DNA of 64,000 bases from Cymodocea nodosa (GCA_036874045.1 CM072345.1:9015501-9079500); one strand, 5' to 3'. Shown: positions 14,001 to 24,060, counted from the first letter of the stretch. Notes: generated from the sequence alone by a model not told the origin. Numbers and translations: made by a program.

Positions 14001-17000
14001 CAGGGAAAACACTTTACCACCAAGCAAACACACATCAAGAGAAATGAAGGGGGAACAAAAAGGAATCTCCAATGCAAAACAGCATCATTCAAAGGAATCT
14101 TTTCACCCAATGGTGTTCTCAAGGAACTGTCCCCGTCCAGAAAAGCTGAATGCAAATCTTTCATCGATTTTATGCCATGAAATGTACAAAGCATTCTTTT
14201 TTTTATTTTGAAAAACTATAATCAAGATCAAATTTTAATTTGCTTGGAAATGGAGGAAAATGAATTTTATGGGCACATCTCTAATGCTAATACAGGAATT
14301 TAATTCAATTTTGAGTCCCCTATTTTTGTTAAGCAAAAAAAAAAAACAAAATTCAATCATTTCCCTGTTTAACAGCAAACTTACAACAACTATTGTTACA
14401 TGTACCAGACAAGGGTTAAATACAATTTCATTGGGATCGACCATTTTGATCTCTCTTTTCCTTTTAATATCATTCACAGGTCCATACTTCTTATGGTAGC
14501 TCTACCATACAATGACCACACGTAACATGAAAAAGGATTTCATAGTGATTGTAACATATGATAGAAATACATAAAAATATTGCATGTCTGGTTGAACAGG
14601 ACTCGGATGATAAACTTACTTGAGAGAAAAGCTTTGATCTTTGTTCTTTCCCACCAACATAAAATAGGCATGACACAGAAGGCAGCCAATTGTACAACTC
14701 ACTCTGAAAAGTACTACATTAGATTATCATTTAATAACCAACACTATAAATAAAAGGAGAAGCAAATTACCTTCCAGTTAACCAAAACAGCATTTGGAAC
14801 GATTATGAGATGAGGTCCATAGTTTCCTTTAAACTCCATTAAATATGCAATTAAAGCCATGACCTGCATAAAAAGCAATTAAAAAAAAAATTTAAGCAGC
14901 AAAAGAGAAGCAGTTAAACATTTTTGATTTAAAGAAACATAAAATTTTTGAAAAAACAAAATAGCAGTATCTGGAGCAGTTTGAAAATGTACACTAAAAC
15001 CAAGTTGATCGTAATTTTCATAGATTTTGACATTCCATCAGAGATTCAGAATTCCATAATTTCAACACAATTATTAAGACAAACATTAGGACAAAACTGG
15101 ATATAAAGTAATGTTCATGTGACAATCTACATCAAATAAATTGTATCTCGCGTTGGTCCATTCATAAGTAAGAATCATTCCACTATTCTCAAAATTTGCA
15201 ATATTTCTACTCTTGCAAAATAATGACAGAACATTATTCTAGATTAGTTCGTTAACATTATTCTAGATCAAAATTAGGAAGTGAAAAACTAAAGTACGAA
15301 ACAATCAAAGAATTAGGTGGTGAAATCTAAAAGGAGAAAAGAAAATGATATTTAGAGAGCTTGTTAAAAAAGGAATATAGGAACTATATGGAGAGGTAAA
15401 TAAATTTTAGAATAAAATAACTACTTCTATTAAAAAGATTGCTAAGGAAATTTTAGAAGAGTCTTGTAAGGTAGCTCCTCTAAGTAAAAAAAAGTTGGTA
15501 ATGGAACAAAGATATATAAAAGATAGTAAAAGAAAAAAGTTAGTGGTGGAATAAAGATGTATAAAAGATAATAAAAGAAAAGAAAAAAAAGCTATAAAAC
15601 CTATCATAAATGTAAAAATAAGGAAAATTTATTCATCGTTCGTACCTCCACTCTCCAGACCACTCCACTACACAACTCATGACCCCGGATATGACATATG
15701 CTTAGCCATGGGCTGAATAACAGTAAGAGACCCTACTGTTACTTTCCAACTACCTCCCCCACCAAATAACAAAGGGAAGACTATGCCATAGCTTCACATT
15801 TGACTTGTCTGCTCCACATCTATCTGAGACAACCCAAACGTGCAAAAAGGTCAATATATTCATCTCCAGTAGTGCCTACAGGCCTAGAAGTGAACTCCAC
15901 TTCATGGATGAGCACCACTTGTACAGCTGCAACCTTTCACCAAGCCCAAAAGTCAGCCATAGAATTGTAGGAAATCCCTCCCAGAATCATGAGATGCAGA
16001 AGTTTTCCCAAAGATTGACTAGCAGTAGTACATTTAGAAAATAGATGTCCAGTATCCTCTTCTGATACATCACAAAAGGAGTAAGCAAGATCATCATCAA
16101 AGTTCAACATCCCCAAGTTTGTTAGGCTTTAGTGAGACATAACCATAATAGGGTCTTGGTTGAGCATGATTCTCCCTTGAGACTGATCCTTCAATAGGCT
16201 AGCTTGCGGCATAAAAATAATGATGATTCCCAACAAATAAGCAAAGTATCAAGCTATACTATTATAGTACCAGCACTATTATGGTAACCACCATCAACAC
16301 ACCTCCTTTAGAGCAAATTTTACTTAATCATATACTATGAAACCAAGTTCTTGAGGCTGCTAGCAGCATGAATCACTCATTTTGAGTATCCCTTGGTCAT
16401 GGGCTTTGTTTTCAAAAAGGTAATGAGCTCCACGCAATTCAAGATATGAATGCATTAACTATTTCCAATGCTTCAATCACCATTTTGACACCATTTGTGG
16501 GTACTTTTTTATGTCTTTATTGGACAATCTCATAGAGTAGGAGACAATAATAAAGCAAACTCATCAAGTACTCCACTAAAACTCGACCAACTGTCAATCT
16601 TCAACCCATAGTGACCATTACAAAACAATGTGCCATCCACAAGCTTCATCATACCCTATTTACTCATCTTTTACTGGCTTATTTGTACCCAGCTACAACT
16701 TATTCCCACCCACTGCCCTACCCTCAGCCAATTGTCACTTAGGTGATGGAACCAAATACTTTTTCTTAGTCCAAGTACAAAATCGAGGAAAACTCTTAAT
16801 CCTAGATATGACCCAAAAATAATAGGAGCCAAGGTCAACCAATGAGACAATCGGAGAAAAGCTTCATCATCAAGAGAGAAATCACCTAGATCTGCAGAAA
16901 TGATCCCTAAATGATCACTTAATGATAAATGAGGTAGGGATGTATATGTAGTGAAAGTGTTTGCCTAAAAGCAACTCACCCTAGAAAGAGTGTAATAATT

Positions 17001-20000
17001 CACTGATTGAGCACTCTCACCCTAGAAAGAGTGTGTAATAGTTCACTGATTAAACACTCTTGCATGACTATAACTTGTGCAAATAAGATTCATAAGAGAG
17101 AAGGTAAGGTGAGTTCTCCACCTCTCTTAGGAAGATCTTCTATCTTTTGAAAATTCTATATATTTTTTATGTTCAGGATTGCCTCCATGTGGTTCACCTT
17201 TTGTTTAGAGAGGAACTCAAGCTTAACAAGTGATGCATGCTCACATGAAACAAGGACCTAGGCATTGGTAACTAATAATCATCACATGCCTAGGTGACCC
17301 AAGCACCTAGGCGCAAGTATGTACCAATGCCTAGAGCCCTAGGAGCACCAAGCACCTAGGCACCACCAAGGCGGGTGCCTTAATAATCATGTTAGTAGGT
17401 GTCTCCAACATTTTTTGGTCCTCTTTGGGCTTCGTTGCAAAAGGCTTAGTAGATTGAGGTGGACAAAGAAGTGAAGGAAGTTTCTTCAAAGTTGAGCATG
17501 GGGCAAGCCCTAGGCACTCATGATAGTTAGTTGCATTCCAACTAGAAGTATTTTTTGAAAAGTGGTGTTGAAAGTGGGAAATAGCTCAATTGGTTAGAGT
17601 GTTTGTCTGTCTGAAAGTCATAGATTCAAACCCTATTTTCCCCAACTTCCTCTACTAAAGGAGTTGATCCTGCTGTAGCATTCAATACAAATCTTTTTAC
17701 TCCATCTCCCCACACCCACAATAGTCAATCATCATCATAGTCTAATCCTTTGCAAAAGCTTCAATGTACATCAAGCCCTCTCTAGTAACTACCAACAAGT
17801 GCAATATGAAGTCTTTGTTCATAGAAGAAGACGATAGATCACTTCTGTTCCCTTTTACCAATGCCCACCTAATAGGGCTAATTGATGATTAAAAAAGTCT
17901 GTCCACTAAGTAAATACACATTAAATACACATTGTTTTAAGCCATGAGTCCTTTCTTTAATTTTATAAATATGAGATTAATAGTTTACTCTTGAAATTGC
18001 ACATTTGTTCATGGTTGCTGTGATTTTGAATTTTTGGAAATGATTTTGCCTCAAACACTGTCACAAACTTAATTCTCTACATACTTTAGGCTTATTTGTG
18101 CACATTTCCTGTCGAAAAATGAAATGACAAAAAATAATGAAAATGATGAGAAATGGAAATGACAAGACATGACAGGACATGAAATATAAAGTAACTTGTG
18201 CACTAAAGGAAATGATCAAAAAGTACAAAATGAGATGTTTGTGCAGTTGTAGGAAATGACAGGAAATGTATTATTTAATAATTTTTAAAATATTAAATAA
18301 TGAATAATAATAATAAATTGACAAAAATTACTACTAACTTGATAAAAATGATAAGAAATTAAATTTTTAAGATTTTTAAAAAAATTAATAATAAATTAAA
18401 AATATTATATTTGAAAAGTAATATTTTAAATATTATAGTATATATTAACATTTCCTTAAATATATATGTAATATGTGAAATAATATATTTATAATTAACA
18501 TAAACAACATTGTTCATTATAATCTAATTTTTTTGAGAAATAATATGTTACTGTATTATTTAATATTATTAAGTTGTTGAATATGTTAACGTATTATTTA
18601 TTCTTATAACATTAACGTTATTATATTATAATCTAGTATCATTCTTCAACATTATTTTGTATTTTAATCTATTATAATTATAATAAGTTATTTATTTATT
18701 ATAATTATAATTATTATATTTTAATTTATTATAATTATATTGATAATTATATATTATTTATTATATTATAAGTTTGTATCATTTCCCATCATTTCCAAAA
18801 GAGTGAGGAGGAAAATAATGAAAAACATTTTCTTTAATACAAAAGGAAATAATAGAAAATCATTTCCCTCTGTTTCTAATGACACAAACACAAGAAACGG
18901 TAAGAAAATTTTTCCCATCATTTCCTTTTCTCTCATTTCCCACTATTTTCTAATCGCACGAACCCCTCCTTTGAAAGGAAACCAATTGTTTGACATTTAA
19001 GCTAAATTTATGGAGTTTAACAATAAAAAAGTTACCAAACATAGGATTGAAAAGGAACCCACTCTCTAAAATGATTGTTAGGGATTATCAATTCACATAA
19101 ATGAAAACTAAATCCTCCACATTTTCATATTTGACTTGCTTCATTCCTCCAGGTCAATTGGTAGTACAATCAATGATCGAATGACAACTAGATTGAATAG
19201 CTATAACTTTTGAAGTAAAAAAAAAACAAATTTTCAATTATCAATATTTTCAAAGGCAATTACATGGCATATGCTACACATTCAGAACAAGTAGCCCAAG
19301 TTTCACTGCTCAAAAAAAACAGCCCAAGGTTCTTCTTTTCAACCAATATACCAAACAGTTTATCAATTAGTAAGGCAGTAAAACACTGGCCCTTGTGTGA
19401 ATGAAAAACAGGTGAAAAAGAAACTAACCTGTACAGTCTTCCCAAGGCCCATCTCGTCAGCCAAAATACCATTCAACTTATTGTTATATAGTGAAAGCAT
19501 CCATTGCAGTCCAACCTAGAAAATAGAAATATCAGATCACATTGATTATCTAAATTTGTAGAACCATAAACAAATAAACAAGGATTTCAACCTACAATTT
19601 GATAATCCCTCAAAGTACCAGTACGCAACATTGATGGCTGTTGGACAATCTTTTCATTCACAGCATGTGCTAAATTATAATACCTGAGAAGCAATAAGCA
19701 AAACCACTAAACAGTAGAAGAGCAGCCTTGCAATAAAATGCAAGAGGCAAACTGATTACGGGCTAATTTTTTCACAAACATCAAAATGATTGGAATAAGA
19801 GATAAAAATTTACTTGTTAATGGACAGACTGTCTTTTGGTGCATTCATTTCAGAGAACCTATTTCTTATCATCACCTCCTCCCCTGCACAAGCTGCAGCA
19901 GCTTTGATTTCTTCCTCTGACAAACCCTGAAAGAAGCGAATGTTGGAACTAGAAAATTAACTATATGAATAAAGATAAGACATGACATGCCTGAGCTCGT

Positions 20001-23000
20001 GCAGCAGCTGCTGCAGCCCTTGCTGCATCTTCCACTTCTTGATAGTTTTTGGCTGCCGTGATTTTTCCTCCAAGCTTGTGTAGATATTCTTCTGTCTGAG
20101 TTAAAAAGGAAGACAGAACAGAATACCGTTGAGCTGCATCTCCAGAAATGTTTGTCTGTTGCTCCAACAACATTTCACGATATCTATCCACGTCATTATT
20201 TTTTAATGCCTCCATTCTTTTGTTTCGGTCATCATCATTTCTCTTTGAAAACTCTCGTAACATCCTTTCATGATATTTTGCAACCCCCCTATTACGGGTT
20301 GTACGTGCATCACGAATAGCCCAGTGAGTCTCAAGGAGCTTCTTACGCCACTGAAAAATTGATTTTAATTGCTTTTCTCTTAAAACCTTCTGCGAGAGCT
20401 GAATTTGCCTTACAAGTTCTATCCTTTGGCGTTCACATTGCTTAACAAATTTCCTATATGGCCTATCAGGCATTGCCATTATCTCTTGCTGTTGTTGATC
20501 AACCTCATCTCTAAGACGAGCCTGATGATCAAGAAGCCGTAATTTTCTTTCTTCAATTTGAAGTCGTAGGATAAGATCAGGTCTGATCCTCTTTCTCTCT
20601 AAATTTGTTGCAAGTAAACAACCAATCTTTCTTAGATTCTCTTCCCTTTTCTTGATTAGCACTTCAGTACCTTCCTCAGAGAGCAAATCATTGACATCAT
20701 AAGCTAATACCAAATTAGTGTAATTTACAGATGATGTTGATCCAAATGAATCATGCTTCCTCATGAAAAAGGGAAAATCAAAGATTGGGCCATAATACTT
20801 TCTAGTGGAGCCTGAATCTTTTGTTGGTGCATTATTTGTTGCAACAGATTTTTTTGTTTGCCCAGTCTCCACTGAGGAACTTCGAGGTCGATCCACCTCC
20901 TTACTTGTCTCTAAATCACACTTACCAGATGTCTGATGATGGACATGTTCAACTTCCTTCTCAGCTTTAACAGAAGAAGAATTTTGATCCACCTTCTCAA
21001 AGGATGCTGCCCTAGCATTCTCAACCGATGGACTTGTTGTCCCTAGCAAAGGAGTAACATTTGTGGTCTCCTTGCAAAATGTTGGCTCCTCCTTTGGAAA
21101 ATTTTGAACTTTGCTATGAGTAGCATTAGGAGAATTGTCAATCTCCAAAGGCCTCATAACCTGTCCAGATTTTCCAATGTGATTCCTATCATGCTGAACC
21201 ATTCCTGGTTTTGCTGGATGCTGAATAGTTGAAGATTCTAGTGGTGGAGGTATAATGGCTCGTAGAATTTCCTCTGGCATCGCAACTTGACCACTTTGAA
21301 GCATATTCTGAATAAGGGAACTGATAGTTATACACAAAGCAAAAGAAAAACCACTAATGCCTGACTTGTGGCTTCTAAATATTAAAAAATGTAGACAACT
21401 ACAACTTCTAAACAAAGAACACTACTAAGATATGAAAATAGAACAAGTAATCAAATCATTACCCTTAAACGCCTAAAAGCTAATATCTGTGCCTTAAGAA
21501 CATGAAGTTGTTGTTTGGTAAAACCAGTTCTTTGATGAGGCATCTTGACATGCTCAGATTGAGCTGAAAACTGATTGTTAGCCTCCTCTGTTGAAGAGGA
21601 TGCACCAGGTTGAGGAGCAGGTCGTTCCAATTGCTGCAACTCTTTGAATTGCTGCATTTGAACTGTCTCTAGACCTGTAGATGGGCTTCTGATATTGGTT
21701 TGCTCAGCAGAACAGTTCATCCCACCAGAGTATTGTGATGGATGAACAGTCAGAACCCCATTTCCAACAGATATTGGATTCCTAGCAATCCGGTCGTTCT
21801 GGTTATCCCTGATGTTCTGGGCAATGTACTGTTGCTGCATCTGAGTATTGTCAGTGATCGGTGCATTGCTGGACCCTGGAGTAGAGACAACCCCCGTGTG
21901 AATGGTTTGTCTGCTTTTCAGTAATCCACCATGCCCAGGTGGATTAGACATAACATTTCCATGGACTAAATTTTCATTTACAGCTGACGTTGAAATTACT
22001 TGCTGCTTTGCTTGGTGAACAGCCATGTTGCTTTCATCAGAATTCTGAGTTTCAGAGAGTCTAGATTGCCAAGCAGGGAGAAGCTGTGCAATTAAATTAG
22101 CACTGGCAGGGTTGGACATATCAAAGCCACGCTCTGAAGCCCAAGCATGTAGAGCTTGCAATTGGGCCATGGCAAACTGTTTGTTTGGAATGGTTGGGAC
22201 ACTAGCTTGTGATTGCATGCTTTGTACAGGTCTTGTAGGATTACCTGGAGCAAACAGTCCAACCAAAGCTTGTGGAGGCTTCAGGTCATTTTTTTGTTCT
22301 GTACCTGTGCATCCAACCTGTTTGTCTGCATGTGATACCTGTTCAGTGGATTTCTTGACTAGAGAAGGCAGAGCTTGAGTAGTTGCCTGAGGAGATATAA
22401 TGTCCTGCATTTTTGCATTAGCTGTGCGAGCACCAAATTCTCTCCCAGAAGGACTAACAATAACCATTTTACCCTGTTGTTGAGCTTGATTGGTACCAAT
22501 AGACTTTTGTTGCGCAGCATGGAAAGCATACTGGAGATAAGCTTGGTGTAAAGTGTTTCGTGGATTAGTTTCTTGACCCTGTCCTTCATTCTGTTTTTCT
22601 GCATGCACCTGAGGTACGCCAGGATGCTGAGGTAAATCACCGGGTTTCTTTGATAGACCACTCGATGAAGGAAGGAAGTTATTCCCCATCACAAATCCAT
22701 GTGCACCACTGGGATGGTATTGTAGGACTTTTTCTCCTTCCGGCTTCTTGAATTGCAGGTGTTGCAACGACTGGGGGTACAAACCCAAAAGTTAATACAA
22801 GGAAAAAAAACACTCAGTCAGAGAAATCAAGAATCGATTGGTCTAGTCTCATGCAAATTATGTTAAGCAAACACCAGCAGAAGTCATCTATGGAACATGT
22901 GAATGAACAAGAATGGATTGATTAGACAAATGCAGTAGCTGAAAAACTGAAGGAATGCATATTGATACTAGATCAAGCTATCAGCTAACATCAGGCAGAG

Positions 23001-23731
23001 AACCTAGAACAACATTCAAAACGAGATAGAGTAAAGTATACACTAGAAACACTTCTTAGAAAAAGATGTGCACGTGTACGATCAGTGTTGGGAGACAGAT
23101 AAAACCAACACATCTACCCATGCAAACCTACCAACGTTCGCCACAACTTTTTCACGGAAGCAATGCATCGCAAAAGTCACAAAAGTCGCCGTCTCCATCA
23201 GAAGTTACGAATCCCCGCACCAAGCAGAGGAGGTAACCCAACATTTGATTGCAAGAATAGCCATGACAACAACCCAGTCTACTTCCCCCACAAAAAGGGA
23301 AAAAATTGCGAGCGCTCGCACGTGACAGAATCGCAGAATCTAACCCAGCAAGCTTCAAATTGGAATCCTACGAAGTTATCGCCTCTCCCCATTTAAAAAT
23401 GCAGTCATTTTCACCGCCAAGAAGTAGGAAATGCAGGTACATCCAAACCACCGAAAAGAGCAAACATTTCACTCTTTCCTTTTCAATCCAACCCAATCCC
23501 CGTCGCCCTGCAACCGACCCCACTCAAATGAAAGCAACACAAACGCCAACCCACCTGCCTGAGACCGAGCTGCTGCTGCTGCTGTTGCTGCTGCTGAAGC
23601 AACTGCTGCTGATGCTGTAACGTCTCGAGACCTACATGTGTAGAGGAAGACGAGGAAGGCGATACTGACGAAGACGACGGCGACCTCCCGGGGGGTGGCG
23701 GGGCGTAGTTTCGCCCGTTCCCACCCTGCAT
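5090..23731 (-). CDS. BRM: BRAHMA-type SWI/SNF chromatin-remodelling ATPase (complete)
   Basis: This is the catalytic ATPase of a plant SWI/SNF (BAF-type) complex, which uses ATP to move or evict nucleosomes in the nucleus. Coding exons are 23731-23555, 22770-21463, 21307-19991, 19926-19814, 19683-19596, 19515-19429, 14863-14771, 14703-14620, 13064-12861, 12591-12349, 12237-10678, 10539-10015, 7186-6950 and 5812-5090. Joined by hand they keep one frame for about 2,252 residues, close to the 2,193 I recall for Arabidopsis BRM. Domain order is Q-rich N-terminus, QLQ, HSA, two-lobe helicase, SnAC, AT-hook and bromodomain, ending in the conserved basic tail ([12 protein letters not shown]). The start is the ATG before MQGGNGRN, as in other BRM proteins. 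Every splice is GT-AG except intron 3 (GC-AG). No frameshift or stop was found, so the gene looks functional. The identity is near certain; exact exon 1 and UTR limits are inferred. Confidence 0.96.
5813..6949 (-). other. BRM intron 13
   Basis: This 1,137-bp intron has a GTATGT donor and a TATGTAG acceptor. Apart from a 66-bp tandem duplication (6317-6447) it is AT-rich with no coding signal. Small plus-strand open frames across it are spurious. Confidence 0.8.
6317..6447. repeat. 66-bp tandem duplication in BRM intron 13
   Basis: Two copies with a period of 66 bp start at 6317 and 6383. Both read AATCATACRARAAACAC, then ATAGATAAGARTCTAAAGC, then an A-rich end. They differ by a few substitutions and one small length change. 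Confidence 0.85.
7770..8980 (-). mobile_element. probable decayed Ty1/copia fragment, antisense to the window
   Basis: Read on the minus strand, 7,850-7,770 gives [11 protein letters not shown], which resembles the conserved end of copia RNase H (LADxxTKGL), followed shortly by a purine-rich CTTGAAGGGAAGGGAC like a polypurine tract. Just upstream is a weak match to the H-x-x-V-R-E-x-I block. The rest, to about 8,980, is too decayed to read; one 64-codon frame (8972-8778) remains. LTRs were not found. The assignment is tentative. Confidence 0.33.
9505..9775. repeat. pair of diverged direct repeats, LTR-like
   Basis: Two roughly 55-bp blocks (about 9,505-9,560 and 9,722-9,775) share TATGCAAGTCCTATTCYCACTTTTACATGTGA-type sequence. 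On the minus strand one copy is preceded by TGTTGGAATAATATCACATG, which starts like a plant LTR. They may be pieces of a short LTR element. No internal region was recognised. Confidence 0.4.
10015..10539 (-). other. BRM: BRM exon 12: charged linker before the bromodomain
   Basis: These 175 codons (about residues 1759-1933) open with [14 protein letters not shown], the acidic block conserved in plant BRM. They continue through [20 protein letters not shown], with its basic cluster [11 protein letters not shown] that could act in nuclear import. The rest is low-complexity Ser/Lys-rich sequence. The exon is bounded by a TTTAG acceptor and an AAG|GTAACT donor. Confidence 0.92.
10678..12237 (-). 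other. BRM: BRM exon 11: helicase lobe 2, SnAC domain and AT-hook
   Basis: This 520-codon exon (about residues 1239-1758) carries the second RecA-like lobe, including [18 protein letters not shown], the [17 protein letters not shown] block and the arginine-finger motif ARAHRIGQ. Next is the SnAC region (about 1490-1565), which couples ATP hydrolysis to nucleosome binding, with [18 protein letters not shown] and [17 protein letters not shown]. An AT-hook (RRRGRPRGS, about residue 1625) follows, then an acidic low-complexity tail. All key helicase residues I can check are present. Confidence 0.95.
12316..12326 (-). repeat. C11 homopolymer in BRM intron 10
   Basis: An 11-base homopolymer (G on the plus strand, C in the transcript) sits about 23 bases inside the 111-bp intron 10, close to its donor. 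Next to it is a short CT-rich run (GA on the plus strand). Such a tract is likely to vary in length between individuals. Confidence 0.85.
13065..14619 (-). other. BRM intron 8
   Basis: This 1,555-bp intron has a CAA|GTAAGT donor and a TTCTCTAG acceptor. It contains a short AT microsatellite (about 13,511-13,529). No transposon or RNA gene was recognised; the open frames at 13,767-14,499 are spurious. Confidence 0.75.
15300..15650 (+). mobile_element. possible LINE fragment with internal duplication
   Basis: Plus-strand reading gives [15 protein letters not shown], then [16 protein letters not shown] and a second copy KKLVVE(stop)RCIKDNKRK. This resembles the K-x-WWWN-x-x-V-x-x-A-I-K-x-K linker between endonuclease and reverse transcriptase in RTE-type LINEs. 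The roughly 52-bp block encoding it is present twice in tandem. It is short and broken by a stop, so this is only a suggestion. Confidence 0.28.
15800..16180 (-). mobile_element. possible L1-type LINE scrap (zinc-binding region downstream of RT)
   Basis: On the minus strand about 16,095-16,005 reads [18 protein letters not shown], which matches the spacing C-x-x-E-D-x-x-HLF-x-x-C of the zf-RVT domain found after reverse transcriptase in plant LINEs. Flanking sequence is too decayed to extend this with confidence, although LINE-derived DNA may reach about 16.9 kb. Confidence 0.35.
16977..17060. repeat. 41-43 bp tandem duplication
   Basis: Two adjacent copies start CACCCTAGAAAGAGTGT and end with a CACTGATTRARCACTCT block, at 16977 and 17018. 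The second copy has two extra bases (GTGT for GT). Confidence 0.85.
17574..17646 (+). ncRNA. tRNA-like sequence (tRNA pseudogene or SINE head)
   Basis: The sequence has a tRNA layout: six of seven acceptor-stem pairs (TGGGAAA with TTTCCCC), an A-box-like TAGCTCAATTGG at 17582-17593, a D-stem GCTC/GAGT, a B-box-like GATTCAAACCC at 17623-17633, and a T-stem with one mismatch. The anticodon region is about four bases too short to form a normal stem and seven-base loop. It is therefore not a working tRNA. It could be a dead tRNA gene or the 5' head of a SINE, but no clear SINE tail was found. Confidence 0.55.
18088..18962. mobile_element. candidate MITE or foldback element with imperfect inverted arms
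   Basis: The left arm (18,088-18,270) is rich in GGAAATGA and ATGACAGG words. The right arm (18,780-18,962) is rich in the complement (TCATTTCC, CATCATTTCC). The outer ends, TTTGTGCACAT on the left and the complement of ATCGCACGAAC on the right, match at most positions. Between them is about 500 bp of almost pure A/T with many TTATAATTATAA palindromes. No clear target duplication was seen and the arms are diverged. Confidence 0.35.
19927..19990 (-). other. BRM: GC-AG intron (BRM intron 3)
   Basis: This 64-nt intron has donor CAG|GCATGT and acceptor TTCTTTCAG. Only this GC donor joins ...ARAQ to GLSEEE in frame without extra residues, which is how Arabidopsis BRM reads at this point. A GT four bases further in would shift the frame. 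A GT nine bases further in keeps frame (adding Ala-Cys-His) but leaves a 55-nt intron with a poor donor. Confidence 0.85.
19991..21307 (-). other. BRM: BRM exon 3: QLQ end, linker and HSA domain
   Basis: This 439-codon exon (about residues 496-934) starts with [18 protein letters not shown], the tail of the QLQ region. After a variable linker come [18 protein letters not shown] and the HSA domain (about 790-885), with [19 protein letters not shown] and [23 protein letters not shown] binds actin-related proteins in SWI/SNF ATPases. The exon ends in an alanine-rich helix ([12 protein letters not shown]) at the GC donor. Confidence 0.94.
21463..22770 (-). other. BRM: BRM exon 2: Gln-rich N-terminal region and QLQ motif
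   Basis: This 436-codon exon (about residues 60-495) is rich in Gln, Ser, Asn and Pro, as usual for the disordered N-terminus of plant BRM. It contains [13 protein letters not shown] and a [14 protein letters not shown] block equivalent to the QAMQAWARERNID block in Arabidopsis. The exon ends inside the QLQ motif [19 protein letters not shown], a protein-interaction element. Confidence 0.93.
22771..23554 (-). other. BRM intron 1
   Basis: This 784-bp intron has a CAG|GTGGGT donor and an ACCCCCAG acceptor. No transposon or RNA gene was recognised; the open frames across it are spurious. Confidence 0.8.
23567..23618 (-). repeat. BRM: CAG/CAA repeat encoding a poly-Gln tract in BRM exon 1
   Basis: Imperfect CTG/TTG triplets on the plus strand read as CAG/CAA in the gene and encode [16 protein letters not shown]. 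Plant BRM proteins usually have a glutamine run here. Length variation is likely. Confidence 0.9.
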
Positions 23732-24060
23732 GTGGAGGGAAAAAAATTCACAATACCCTCATGGACCCACCAAAGAGCAATCTTCCCGCAAAATCCAGAA
23801 CCAGGCACACCCGTACCCAGCCCCGGGAACGATTGAAGACCTAGACCTGGTCGGTATCCAGGGGTGTTCAGCTGTGGGAGGAGGGAAGCAGGCGAGGAGT
23901 TGGCAGATCTGGGCGGTAGGCAGATCGTGCGCGATTTTGCCAACTCCACGCGAGAATTTTTAGAGAGAGAAAATTGATGAGAGAGAGAGAGAGAGAGAGG
24001 GCCGAAGAATGCTACCACCAATTCGCCTTGCAATTGGACTTTTTTTCAACCCTAGCGGTT
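23732..24060 (-). promoter_or_regulatory. probable 5' leader of BRM with CT repeat and a mini-uORF
   Basis: Upstream of the BRM ATG is a CT microsatellite in transcript sense (GA on the plus strand, about 23,977-23,999), typical of plant 5' leaders. A four-codon upstream frame (ATG at 23762-23760, Met-Arg-Val-Leu, stop TGA at 23750-23748) ends 16 bases before the main ATG. It would matter only if transcription starts upstream of 23,762. The start site itself is not visible. Confidence 0.5.

Larger units (their letters stand above)
14864..19428 (-). other. BRM intron 6, enlarged by repeats
   Basis: This 4,565-bp intron follows the Walker A exon directly (CAG|GTTAGT donor, TATGCAG acceptor). 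Inside are LINE-like scraps (15.3-15.65 kb plus strand; about 15.8-16.2 kb minus strand), a tandem duplication (16,977-17,060), a cluster of CCTAGG motifs, a tRNA-like sequence (17,574-17,646) and an AT-rich candidate inverted-repeat element (18,088-18,962). Confidence 0.85.
12349..19926 (-). other. BRM: BRM exons 4-10: helicase lobe 1
   Basis: Seven small exons encode the DEXH-type ATPase lobe. Exon 6 (19515-19429) holds the Walker A motif DEMGLGKT (about residues 1021-1028). Exon 7 gives [12 protein letters not shown]. Exon 8 gives [12 protein letters not shown]. Exon 9 (13064-12861) gives [11 protein letters not shown], the Walker B box DEAQ (about 1124-1127) and the TGTPLQ motif. Exon 10 (12591-12349) gives [15 protein letters not shown] and the [12 protein letters not shown] brace. 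DEAQ instead of DEGH is normal for plant BRM. The junctions between exons 4 and 5 (phase 2) and between the others (phase 0) fit exactly. Confidence 0.95.

Noticed and set aside
17574-17646. Functional tRNA gene
   Set aside because: The anticodon stem-loop cannot form at normal length.
23632-24033. 133-codon minus-strand frame overlapping the BRM start
   Set aside because: It is out of frame with BRM, runs through the probable leader and shows no recognisable protein; the BRM start in another frame is well supported.
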